6,970 nt of DNA from the NCBI GenBank assembly GCA_943330985.1, contig CALQJV010000064.1:1-6970 (forward strand), in the 5' to 3' direction. The stretch is from Chitinophaga pinensis. GTDB taxonomy: Bacteria > Bacteroidota > Bacteroidia > M30B66. Positions 1 through 5,845 of this stretch are shown piece by piece. The notes under the pieces are model-generated. The model was not told where the DNA came from. It did no database searches and was given only the letters and a program-made list of their open reading frames with translations. How positions within the stretch are numbered: position 1 is the first letter of the stretch; every line of letters begins with the position of its first letter. Position numbers and translations under genes: made by a program.

Positions 1-2
1 AC

Positions 3-719
3 TATACCAATAGAGAATTTGGAAATATTAGCAAATACAATTATAGTGGTTTTGAATTAAAACGCGATTTTGCTTTAGCCACACTAAGCAATCCAATGAT
101 TTACACTTCACTCTACAGTGTATTTAGTCAATATTTAATTCATGGTAATGATTCAATTGCAACTCCTGCTGTTAAATTAGGGTATGGAGCTTATGCGTTG
201 CCTTGGGTTCGATTAGGACTTTCACCATTTGGGCCAGAATGGATTCCTTCCCTTACCTTGACAAAGCATCGTCAAATGATTCAGCTTTATGCACGTATTG
301 GAACGAATGTATTTACTGAAAGCTATGCGGGGGGTATCAAGTTGTTTGATATAAAACGTAACACGAAATTTAGTCTAAATGCACACATTACCATTTGGAA
401 ACAACGCTATTTCTTTCGTGATTGGATAAATCAAAAAGTGGAACCTATATATTGGGGTGGTGCAGGAATAGTTTCAGGAAACTTTCAACTAACAAAACAC
501 GTTGAGCACCCAATTTCATTGATGTTCCATGCTGGTTATAAAACACGTGGATACATGGAAGGTGAAGTTTGGGATGCGACCCCCATTCTTAAAGTGGGCT
601 TGAGTGTTGCGCTAGATAAAGATTATACCCAAGACGATACTGTTCCTGAATATATTATTATTCCGAAAAAGAAGAAAAAAGCCGCAGGGAAAAAACGTAG
701 AAAAAGAAGAAGAAGATGA
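3..719 (+). CDS. C-terminal part of a probable outer-membrane beta-barrel protein with a polybasic tail (5'-truncated)
   Basis: The frame is open from base 3, so the gene begins upstream and the ATG at 96 is an internal methionine; 238 residues are visible. I do not recognise a named family. From about visible residue 55 the protein is a series of short amphipathic stretches, rich in aromatic and glycine residues and separated by charged turns (for example around LGYGAYAL, LYARIGTNVF, HITIWKQRYFF, ILKVGLSVAL). This is how Bacteroidota outer-membrane beta-barrels look, so an outer-membrane location is inferred. Instead of ending on a terminal aromatic strand, the protein continues through an acidic linker (DKDYTQDDTVPEY) into KKKKKAAGKKRRKRRRR, a tail with 14 basic residues out of 17. 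The stop codon overlaps the start of the VOC lipoprotein gene (ATGA), so the two are probably in one operon and translationally coupled. The coding call is firm, the barrel assignment moderate, and the function unknown. Confidence 0.8.
   Translation, partial: YTNREFGNISKYNYSGFELKRDFALATLSNPMIYTSLYSVFSQYLIHGNDSIATPAVKLGYGAYALPWVRLGLSPFGPEWIPSLTLTKHRQMIQLYARIGTNVFTESYAGGIKLFDIKRNTKFSLNAHITIWKQRYFFRDWINQKVEPIYWGGAGIVSGNFQLTKHVEHPISLMFHAGYKTRGYMEGEVWDATPILKVGLSVALDKDYTQDDTVPEYIIIPKKKKKAAGKKRRKRRRR
699..719 (+). promoter_or_regulatory. Purine-rich initiation region and ATGA overlap coupling the barrel and VOC genes
   Basis: The last codons of the barrel gene are almost all AGA, giving an unbroken 18-base A/G run (699-716) directly before ATGATG. 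The start ATG (716-718) shares bases with the upstream TGA stop (717-719), the standard ATGA arrangement for termination-reinitiation. The GA-rich run could also serve as a weak Shine-Dalgarno-like contact. Bacteroidota usually do not depend on a strong Shine-Dalgarno, so that role is inference. Confidence 0.5.
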
Positions 720-1585
720 TGAGTATTTTAAAACATCTTAAATCATTTCAATTGCCTTTGCTCGTTGTATGCATTGTTGTTCTTGCTATTACGTTTAATG
801 CGTGCGTTAAAGAGAATCTTGAACCCATTGAATTACCTCAAAAATCAATGGAAATTGTTCGTTTAGAAATATATACAAACAATTTAAATTCTACACGTAA
901 TTTCTGGGGCGAAAAAATGGGGCTAGAAGAAGTTGCTGGAGAATCATCCGCTACAAAGGTTACTTTCAAACTAGGTAGCTCGCTTTTAACATTTCGTTTT
1001 TTCTATCGACTCGAACCTTTTGTTAACCATTTTGCTATTTCAATTCCTCCCAACCAAATTGAAAATGCTTTAACTTGGTTAAAGAATAAAGATGTTAAAA
1101 TCATTAAAAACGAAACAACGGTTGCTGATATCTATGCAAACCCCGTTTTCAATTCCAAATCCATATTTTTTGATGATGCCGTTGGTAATATTGTAGAATT
1201 AATTGCTTTCCAAAATTTAGGGTCTGAGTTTGAAGGAAAACGTATTTCTACATCAGTTGATGGGCCTTTTTCCAATGATCAGCTTTTCAATATTTCACAA
1301 GTATCACTTCCTGGAATCAATATAAGGGCGGCTTACGATGTATTACATACTATTTTTGAATATGATTCTCTTTCTCGATCTACCGCCAGTTATAAACCAA
1401 CAGGTGGTCCTGAAGGATTGATTCTTTTAAGACTAAAATCTCGTCCTTGGTTACCTACGGAAGATAATTATCCACCGGATGTTCCGAGTATTACTACTTT
1501 AACAATTCGTCATCCAAAGGACACGACGATTATTATGCCTCAAGAAATTTACTTTTCAAATTTCACACTTAAGACCGTTCAATAA
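716..1585 (+). CDS. VOC-fold (glyoxalase/dioxygenase superfamily) lipoprotein, two modules
   Basis: The protein has 289 aa. Residues 11-29 form a hydrophobic export segment ending ITFNA|C30. This is a loose lipobox, but Cys30 followed by VKEN fits a lipid-anchored envelope protein. Module 1 (about 45-166) has the VOC beta-alpha-beta-beta-beta order: IVRLEIYTNNL then an alpha helix ending GEKMGLEEV, NHFAISIP with a helix starting IENAL, and SIFFDDAVGNIVELIAF, which matches the classical 'FxDPdGNxiEL' strand. His105 and Glu161 sit at usual metal-ligand positions, but the His expected in the first strand is Arg49. Module 2 (about 190-265) looks like a diverged copy, with ISQVSLPGINI, a helix, then GLILLRLKSRPWLPT. 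VOC proteins include glyoxalases, extradiol dioxygenases and antibiotic-binding proteins; the substrate here cannot be inferred. The start at 716 overlaps the upstream stop by 4 bp; the next codon is also ATG (719), which would remove only one residue. The fold call is strong; enzymatic activity is uncertain. Confidence 0.85.
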   Translation: MMSILKHLKSFQLPLLVVCIVVLAITFNACVKENLEPIELPQKSMEIVRLEIYTNNLNSTRNFWGEKMGLEEVAGESSATKVTFKLGSSLLTFRFFYRLEPFVNHFAISIPPNQIENALTWLKNKDVKIIKNETTVADIYANPVFNSKSIFFDDAVGNIVELIAFQNLGSEFEGKRISTSVDGPFSNDQLFNISQVSLPGINIRAAYDVLHTIFEYDSLSRSTASYKPTGGPEGLILLRLKSRPWLPTEDNYPPDVPSITTLTIRHPKDTTIIMPQEIYFSNFTLKTVQ

Positions 1586-1588
1586 TTA
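1583..1588. other. Abutting stop codons of convergent genes (TAATTA)
   Basis: The TAA stop of the VOC lipoprotein gene occupies 1583-1585 and the TAA stop of the opposite-strand esterase gene is read from 1588 to 1586. The two genes therefore meet with no intervening base, forming the palindrome TAATTA. There is no room for a terminator between them. The octamer ACTTAAGA occurs at 1567-1574 and again at 1603-1610, symmetrically around the junction. Its CTTAAG core is self-complementary, so only a weak 6-bp stem with a long loop is possible, without a T-tract. Transcripts from either side probably run into the other gene. Confidence 0.75.
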
Positions 1589-2473
1589 ACGAGGCATTAC
1601 AAACTTAAGAACATCCGGAAAGCGAGTTTGCCATGCTTTTTCATTATGTTCTGCTCCAGGATATTCTTTCGTAATCCAGTTTCTTTTTGAATATCCTTTC
1701 GATTTCAACAATGCATCTATTTCTAATTGATAGGGTTTGTATTGTTTATCCAAGGTTTCTGTCCCATAGTCAAAATACAATCGGTGACTTTCGAATGAAG
1801 GAAGCTTTTTAGTCAAGTAACTTATCATTGCTTGAGAATATGCAGGATTATTCTCTTTTAAACTTATAGGCCAATGAGTTGATATACATGCGGCCGTTCC
1901 AAATACATTGGGATATTGACACATGGCATACAAGGAAATCAACCCTCCTCTACTCGATCCGGCAATGCACGTATATTCTTTTGATCGATCGGTATAGAAT
2001 GAATTGTCTACTACGGGTTTGAGCTCTTTCACGATAAACAAAAGATACGCATCCGATAAGGGCGATCCATTGAATTCTTCATTAAAACTATTTTTCAAAT
2101 TCTCTGGCAATTCATTATACAATGCTTGTGGTGTATATTCCAACGATCGTTGAGGCGAATTGTGAATTCCTACAATGATGAACTGTTTCGTTTTTCGATT
2201 ACTTAATAAGTCCATAGCAATTCTATCGGCATTCCAAGAAACGCCAGAGTAGGATGTTGTTGAATCGAATAAATTTTGCCCATCCTGCATATACAAAACT
2301 GCATACGGACCAAATTTCGGGTAACCATCAGGAAGCCATACATCCACATTGCGAGGTGTTACTTGTGAAGATGGGAAATTCTTAAAGCGCTGAATACTGC
2401 CTTTTCCGGAATTTATAGTTTGTGCAGTTAGTTGAATGAATGTTAAAAGGAAAAATAGAACGTATCGAGTCAT
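1586..2473 (-). CDS. Exported alpha/beta-hydrolase-fold putative esterase (esterase D / Fes-like, Pfam Esterase type)
   Basis: The protein has 295 aa. Residues 1-17 (MTRYVLFFLLTFIQLTA) form a signal peptide, with likely cleavage before Gln18, so it acts in the periplasm or outside the cell. The mature part follows the Esterase D/enterochelin-esterase pattern: a strand with NVDVWLPDGY, then YAVLYMQDGQNLFD (the typical 'vlYllDGqnlF' motif), FIIVGIHN, a nucleophile elbow AGSSRGG with Ser174, the segment FDYGTETLD with Asp242 as likely acid, and GAEHNEKAW with His276 as likely general base. A Ser-Asp-His triad is therefore complete. Family members hydrolyse carboxylic esters, including siderophore esters, S-formylglutathione and polysaccharide acyl groups; no neighbouring siderophore or polysaccharide genes narrow the substrate. 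The gene is transcribed alone, divergent from the MarR gene and convergent with the VOC gene. No convincing promoter was seen; CAAAGGAA at 2491-2498 is a one-mismatch reverse TAnnTTTG lacking a -33 partner. Confidence 0.88.
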   Translation of the reverse strand: MTRYVLFFLLTFIQLTAQTINSGKGSIQRFKNFPSSQVTPRNVDVWLPDGYPKFGPYAVLYMQDGQNLFDSTTSYSGVSWNADRIAMDLLSNRKTKQFIIVGIHNSPQRSLEYTPQALYNELPENLKNSFNEEFNGSPLSDAYLLFIVKELKPVVDNSFYTDRSKEYTCIAGSSRGGLISLYAMCQYPNVFGTAACISTHWPISLKENNPAYSQAMISYLTKKLPSFESHRLYFDYGTETLDKQYKPYQLEIDALLKSKGYSKRNWITKEYPGAEHNEKAWQTRFPDVLKFVMPR

Positions 2474-2588
2474 ATAAATGAGCTAAGCAACAAAGGAACA
2501 AAAATCACGATGTAAAAAAGCACATCCATAAACAATCGGATGATAAATCAAATAGGATATGAAATTTACATACGGCGGAAAATGAACA

Positions 2589-2627
2589 ATAACAACAGAA
2601 AGTAGCGAATACTACATTCATTGTTAT
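2589..2627. repeat. Nested inverted repeat upstream of the marR-like gene promoter
   Basis: The outer arms ATAACAA (2589-2595) and TTGTTAT (2621-2627) are a perfect 7-bp inverted pair. Inside lies a second pair, GTAG (2602-2605) and CTAC (2612-2615), around a 6-base loop, with unpaired segments of 6 and 5 bases between the two stems. As RNA the stem would be weak and it lacks a T-tract, so a terminator is unlikely. Its place 10 bases upstream of the -33 candidate is compatible with a protein-binding site. Confidence 0.4.
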
Positions 2628-2637
2628 CCTCTAGTAT

Positions 2638-2666
2638 TTGTGATATACAGAAATTGCTTATACTTG
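2638..2666 (+). promoter_or_regulatory. Candidate Bacteroidota-type promoter for the marR-like gene
   Basis: TTG at 2638-2640 is followed after 18 bases by TATACTTG at 2659-2666, which matches the Bacteroidota -7 element TAnnTTTG at all but one fixed position (C instead of T). The spacing is within the usual range for these promoters. Transcription would begin around 2672-2675 and give a leader of only about 11-14 bases before the ATG at 2686. That short leader has no Shine-Dalgarno-like sequence. Confidence 0.5.
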
Positions 2667-2669
2667 CAA
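2654..2669. promoter_or_regulatory. Candidate MarR-type operator (TTGC-N8-GCAA) over the -7 element
   Basis: TTGC at 2654-2657 and GCAA at 2666-2669 form a 16-bp imperfect dyad centred on TA, with 5 of 8 base pairs symmetric. It covers the whole candidate -7 element of the marR-like gene. MarR-family regulators typically bind short palindromes of this sort inside their own promoters, with TTGC/GCAA half-sites known for E. coli MarR, although those are spaced more closely. A role in autorepression is inference. Confidence 0.35.
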
Positions 2670-2685
2670 CCTTAATTAGAATGTC

Positions 2686-3171
2686 ATGGCAAAAAAAGCA
2701 ATTGAGAGTTCAAATAAGACTTCTACATCTCGTCATCCATTTAGCGATCCGGAGCAAAATGGCGGTTTTGTAATTTGGCAGGTTTCTATGCTTTGGCAAC
2801 GTAAATTAAAAAACGGTCTCGATACCATTGGAATTACGCATGCTCAATTTCTCTTATTGGCCTCATTGCAATATATCGGCACACAGAAAAATATTGTTTC
2901 CCAACAAGATTTAGCAAAACATTGCCGCATCGATAAAATGATGACTTCTAAAATTCTTCGCACTCTGCAAAAAAAGGCCTTGTTAAGTCGCAAGAAAAAC
3001 AAAATGGACACACGTTCCAAAACCCTAGCTTTGAGTGAAGAGGGAGAAGCGATTCTATCAAAAGCATTTAAAATTATAGACCGCATTGATGGAGATTTCT
3101 TAGTTTCTTTGGGTTTAAATTCCATGTCATTTCAAGACGATCTTCGCACACTTCTAAAACAGAATAGCTAA
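2686..3171 (+). CDS. MarR-family winged helix-turn-helix transcriptional regulator
   Basis: The protein has 161 aa, the usual size for MarR proteins. A polar N-terminal arm (1-25) precedes the dimerisation helix (about 27-48, with FVIWQVSMLWQRKL). GITHAQFLLLASL (49-61) is the conserved segment starting the second helix. The DNA-binding part is QQDLAKHCRID (73-83) followed by the recognition helix (about 83-95, KMMTSKILRTLQ) and a wing with the family signature DTRSK (108-112) and LALSEEG. C-terminal helices complete the dimer interface. It is a cytoplasmic regulator, probably a homodimer that responds to a small molecule or stress; the ligand is unknown. Cys80, in the helix-turn-helix, is the only cysteine, so a one-cysteine redox switch cannot be excluded, though its position does not match the N-terminal sensing Cys of OhrR. 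It lies just upstream of the secreted protease gene on the same strand and diverges from the esterase gene, both plausible targets. Confidence 0.93.
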   Translation: MAKKAIESSNKTSTSRHPFSDPEQNGGFVIWQVSMLWQRKLKNGLDTIGITHAQFLLLASLQYIGTQKNIVSQQDLAKHCRIDKMMTSKILRTLQKKALLSRKKNKMDTRSKTLALSEEGEAILSKAFKIIDRIDGDFLVSLGLNSMSFQDDLRTLLKQNS

Positions 3172-3217
3172 GGTTTTTACTAGCATTTTGATTACTTTGG
3201 CGGAAAGTTTTTTTCGC

Positions 3218-5818
3218 ATGAGTTATCGTTTCCCACTTGCCCTATTGGGCTTTTTTCTAAGTTTTACAGTTTCTTCTCAAACGAGTATTAGCGGTTTTCT
3301 GCAGCAAAAAATGCAGAATGAACCGTCTAAAACACAACGTATTCAAATTTATCTTCGTGATCGTTTAGATACCAGAGAATTAAACAGACAATTTGATCAA
3401 AATTCAATTCCGACTCATGAACGAATTCAATACCTGAATCAGTCCCTGAAATCAAAAGCAGAAAATGCGCAAGGGCCTGTTGTTGAATTTATTAAAAGTC
3501 GTTTGGGGAATACGAATGGGAGTTCGGCAATCATTCAACAATTTCATGTCATTAATATGATGATTGTTGATGCAAATCCTTCGCTTATTGATGAAATTGC
3601 TAGTTTGCCTCAAGTAGAGCATATCGAATCGAATGAACGATTTTTCATCACTCCTATTCCCATTGTAGAGAAACACCAAGTTACAAGTAGGGTTGTTGGC
3701 GGACACGAACCAGGTCTTGAAGCGATTCATGCGCCTTTTATGTGGAATTTGGGATACACTGGACTAGGTCGTAAACTTTTCACATGCGATACCGGAGTTT
3801 GGCCTGTGCATCCTGCTATTAAAAGACAATTCCGAGGAAACTATTTACCCGAAAGCTGGTGCTGGAAAGGCTTTGATTCCGAAACTCCTGCCGATAAACC
3901 CGATGCACATGGAACTCACGTTACAGGAACAATTTTAGGACTGGATACACTTACTGCCGATACCATTGGAATTGCATTCAATGCGAGTTACATCGCAGCC
4001 GATCCCATAGTAGAAAATGTTGCGGATATAAAACCCGTAAGTGTCATCTTCGAAGCATTTCAATTTGCAATTAATCCCGACGGTGACGATGCAACAAGTA
4101 ACGATGTGCCCGATGTTATCTGTAATTCTTGGGGTATTGGAGATTCCATTGCAGCCGGATTGTGCACCGAACCCTACATTACCGATTTGTTTTCGGCGCT
4201 CGATGTGGCTGGAATTGCAGTTGAATTTTCGGCTGGAAACGAAGGTCCTGGTGCTGGCACCATTGGATTGCCTCAATATGTTACGTTCGATAGTTTATCT
4301 ATTTTTACGGTTGGAGCTCTCAATGCCAATACGAGCAGCTTACCCATTGCCAGTTTTTCGAGTCGCGGACCAACTTCTTGCGATGTTCAAGAATCATGGA
4401 AAATAAAACCCGAAGTTTCTGCACCAGGAGTTAATGTTCGTTCGAGCGTTCAATGGGATCAATATGCTGAATATTCAGGAACATCCATGGCAGGACCGCA
4501 TGTTGCAGGTGCTGTACTTTTGTTAAAAGAAGCATTTCCAATGTTGAATGGCCGTCAACTTTTAAACGCATTGTATCAAACAGCCACCGATTTAGGCGAT
4601 GTTGGAGAAGACAACACTTATGGACGGGGAATTATTAATCTGGAAACTGCGTATAACTTTCTTGCTTCTCAATTTACACCAGTTCCCCCAAATACATCTC
4701 CTTTCGATATCTCCATTGAATCAATTTTAGGAAACGGATTTTCTTGTGCGGGCAATTTCATTCCGCAAGTTGTCATTCGCAATGTTGGAACTCAATCAAT
4801 AGGAATGGGCCAAATAGATTGGAATCTCGATGGACAATTTGTTGGTTCTAGTCCTTGGAATTCAACACTTCTACCCGGACAACGTGATACCATTTCATTA
4901 AATACAGGAATGCTAACTTCCGGTAGACACGAAATACAAGCAAACATTATTTGTTTCGGTAATTTCATTGAACGAGATTTATTGAATAATAGCCGTATCA
5001 GTCATGTTTATGTTCAACCAACCGTTGAGCTACCTTATGCCGAGAGTTTTGAAAACACGGATTTAACATCAAACAATTGGTTGAAATTCAATTACGACAA
5101 TAGCAAAACCTGGGATACAACGCATACTGCTGGATTAACAAATAGTTTTTATTCAGCGAGAATGCCATTTTTAGGATACTCTAACAGAAAACAATTGGAC
5201 GATTTAATTACACCTCGTGTAAATGTTCCAAACAATGTTGACTCATTGTTTCTCCGTTTCGATTTGGCGTATCGTTATCGAAATCCAACACTAAGTGACA
5301 CACTTGATATTCAAGTTTCTAATACCTGTGGCGATAGTTGGATATCTGTTTTCAGAAAAGGCGGTGAAGAATTAGCAACCTACGACACCTTATGGACCAA
5401 TTTCAGACCCTTTACTGCGGCACATTGGAAAACCCAAAAACTTGACCTACTACCCTATTCTACCAATGGTTCTGTGATGATTCGTTTCCGAGGAATTAAT
5501 GGTTCAGGCACAAGTTTATTCCTAGATAACATTGGCATTTATTCTGCTTCGGATCCAACCCTCATAGAAAACATTTCGCTTCAGGCAAGTATCTTCCCCA
5601 ATCCAACTCAGGATAATATCACAATTAAACTAGGACAAACTGGACAAAACGTAAATCTTGATATTATTGATTTACAAGGGAGAATTATTCAGCAAGAAGT
5701 GATCAATAAATCGCAAGATCAAATTCAACTATCCCTTTCTTCGTTGCAATCGGGTATTTATTTTGTGAGGTTAATTTCTAAAAATGGCAATGCAATTAAG
5801 CGCATTGTTGTTCAATAG
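3218..5818 (+). CDS. Secreted S8 (subtilisin-like, bacillopeptidase F-type) serine protease with T9SS C-terminal sorting domain
   Basis: Numbering is from the ATG at 3218 (866 aa). A signal peptide covers 1-20, with cleavage likely before Gln21. An I9-like propeptide spans about 41-142. The catalytic domain (about 172-482) has a complete triad: Asp191 (CDTG), His231 (HGTH) and Ser423 (GTSMAGPH), plus oxyanion Asn341 (SAGNEG). The segments ICNSWG, FSAGNEGPG and EVSAPGVNVRSSV closely follow the bacillopeptidase F branch. Next come a CARDB/Ig-like beta domain (about 496-600), a jelly-roll resembling the 'choice-of-anchor J'/cleaved-adhesin domain (about 605-776), and a type A T9SS sorting domain (about 786-866) with FPNPT at 793-797, SGIYFVRL and terminal KRIVVQ. 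It should cross the inner membrane by Sec and the outer membrane by T9SS, then act on extracellular proteins or peptides. A TTG at 3188 in the same frame would add ten residues (MITLAESFFR); I prefer the ATG because it places the basic residue and hydrophobic core at normal signal-peptide distance. The gene follows the MarR gene by 46 bp. Confidence 0.95.
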   Translation: MSYRFPLALLGFFLSFTVSSQTSISGFLQQKMQNEPSKTQRIQIYLRDRLDTRELNRQFDQNSIPTHERIQYLNQSLKSKAENAQGPVVEFIKSRLGNTNGSSAIIQQFHVINMMIVDANPSLIDEIASLPQVEHIESNERFFITPIPIVEKHQVTSRVVGGHEPGLEAIHAPFMWNLGYTGLGRKLFTCDTGVWPVHPAIKRQFRGNYLPESWCWKGFDSETPADKPDAHGTHVTGTILGLDTLTADTIGIAFNASYIAADPIVENVADIKPVSVIFEAFQFAINPDGDDATSNDVPDVICNSWGIGDSIAAGLCTEPYITDLFSALDVAGIAVEFSAGNEGPGAGTIGLPQYVTFDSLSIFTVGALNANTSSLPIASFSSRGPTSCDVQESWKIKPEVSAPGVNVRSSVQWDQYAEYSGTSMAGPHVAGAVLLLKEAFPMLNGRQLLNALYQTATDLGDVGEDNTYGRGIINLETAYNFLASQFTPVPPNTSPFDISIESILGNGFSCAGNFIPQVVIRNVGTQSIGMGQIDWNLDGQFVGSSPWNSTLLPGQRDTISLNTGMLTSGRHEIQANIICFGNFIERDLLNNSRISHVYVQPTVELPYAESFENTDLTSNNWLKFNYDNSKTWDTTHTAGLTNSFYSARMPFLGYSNRKQLDDLITPRVNVPNNVDSLFLRFDLAYRYRNPTLSDTLDIQVSNTCGDSWISVFRKGGEELATYDTLWTNFRPFTAAHWKTQKLDLLPYSTNGSVMIRFRGINGSGTSLFLDNIGIYSASDPTLIENISLQASIFPNPTQDNITIKLGQTGQNVNLDIIDLQGRIIQQEVINKSQDQIQLSLSSLQSGIYFVRLISKNGNAIKRIVVQ
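5585..5815 (+). other. T9SS type A C-terminal sorting domain of the protease
   Basis: This is the last ~80 residues of the protease. It shows the hallmarks of the por secretion system C-terminal domain: the FPNPT motif opening the domain, alternating beta strands (NITIKL, NLDIIDLQGRII), the conserved LQSGIYFVRL block, and the closing basic-hydrophobic strand KRIVVQ. In known cases the domain is recognised by the T9SS translocon and removed by the PorU sortase, often with attachment to surface lipopolysaccharide. No T9SS machinery genes lie in the window. Confidence 0.9.
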
Positions 5819-5845
5819 TTTTCAATTCAAGTTCTTGTAATTTCG

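Larger units (their letters stand above)
2474..2685. other. Divergent intergenic region between the esterase and MarR genes
   Basis: This 212-bp AT-rich stretch is the only sizeable non-coding DNA in the window. I see no credible small gene in it. It must hold the promoters for both the leftward esterase gene and the rightward marR-like gene. The right half contains a nested inverted repeat (2589-2627), a promoter candidate (2638-2666) and an overlapping TTGC/GCAA dyad (2654-2669). The left half, next to the esterase start, shows nothing structured. Confidence 0.7.

Noticed and set aside
666..716. A-rich slippery tract as a programmed frameshift linking the barrel and VOC genes
   Set aside because: The downstream gene has its own ATG followed by a signal sequence with lipobox, which would make no sense inside a fusion; ordinary ATGA coupling explains the overlap.
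96..719. A 207-aa gene starting at the ATG at 96
   Set aside because: The same frame is open back to base 3 with coding-like sequence (YTNREFGNISKYNYSGFELK), so the ATG is internal and the gene is truncated by the window edge.
2491..2498. CAAAGGAA as a reverse-strand -7 element for the esterase gene
   Set aside because: It is a one-mismatch match, but no TTG (CAA on the plus strand) is found at the right distance, so it is too weak to call.
2844..3125. Minus-strand 93-aa open frame
   Set aside because: It lies wholly inside the marR-like gene on the opposite strand and has no recognisable motif.
3452..3730. Minus-strand 92-aa open frame
   Set aside because: It is antisense to the propeptide region of the protease; its composition is not protein-like and no family is recognised.
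3935..4276. Minus-strand 113-aa open frame
   Set aside because: It is antisense to the catalytic domain of the protease, which is conserved and clearly the coding frame.
4041..4406. Plus-strand 121-aa open frame
   Set aside because: It is an out-of-frame reading of the protease catalytic domain, between the His and Ser catalytic motifs.
5838..5845. TAATTTCG as a -7 element for the glycosyltransferase gene
   Set aside because: It touches the ATG at 5846, so transcription would start inside the coding region; the match is also imperfect.
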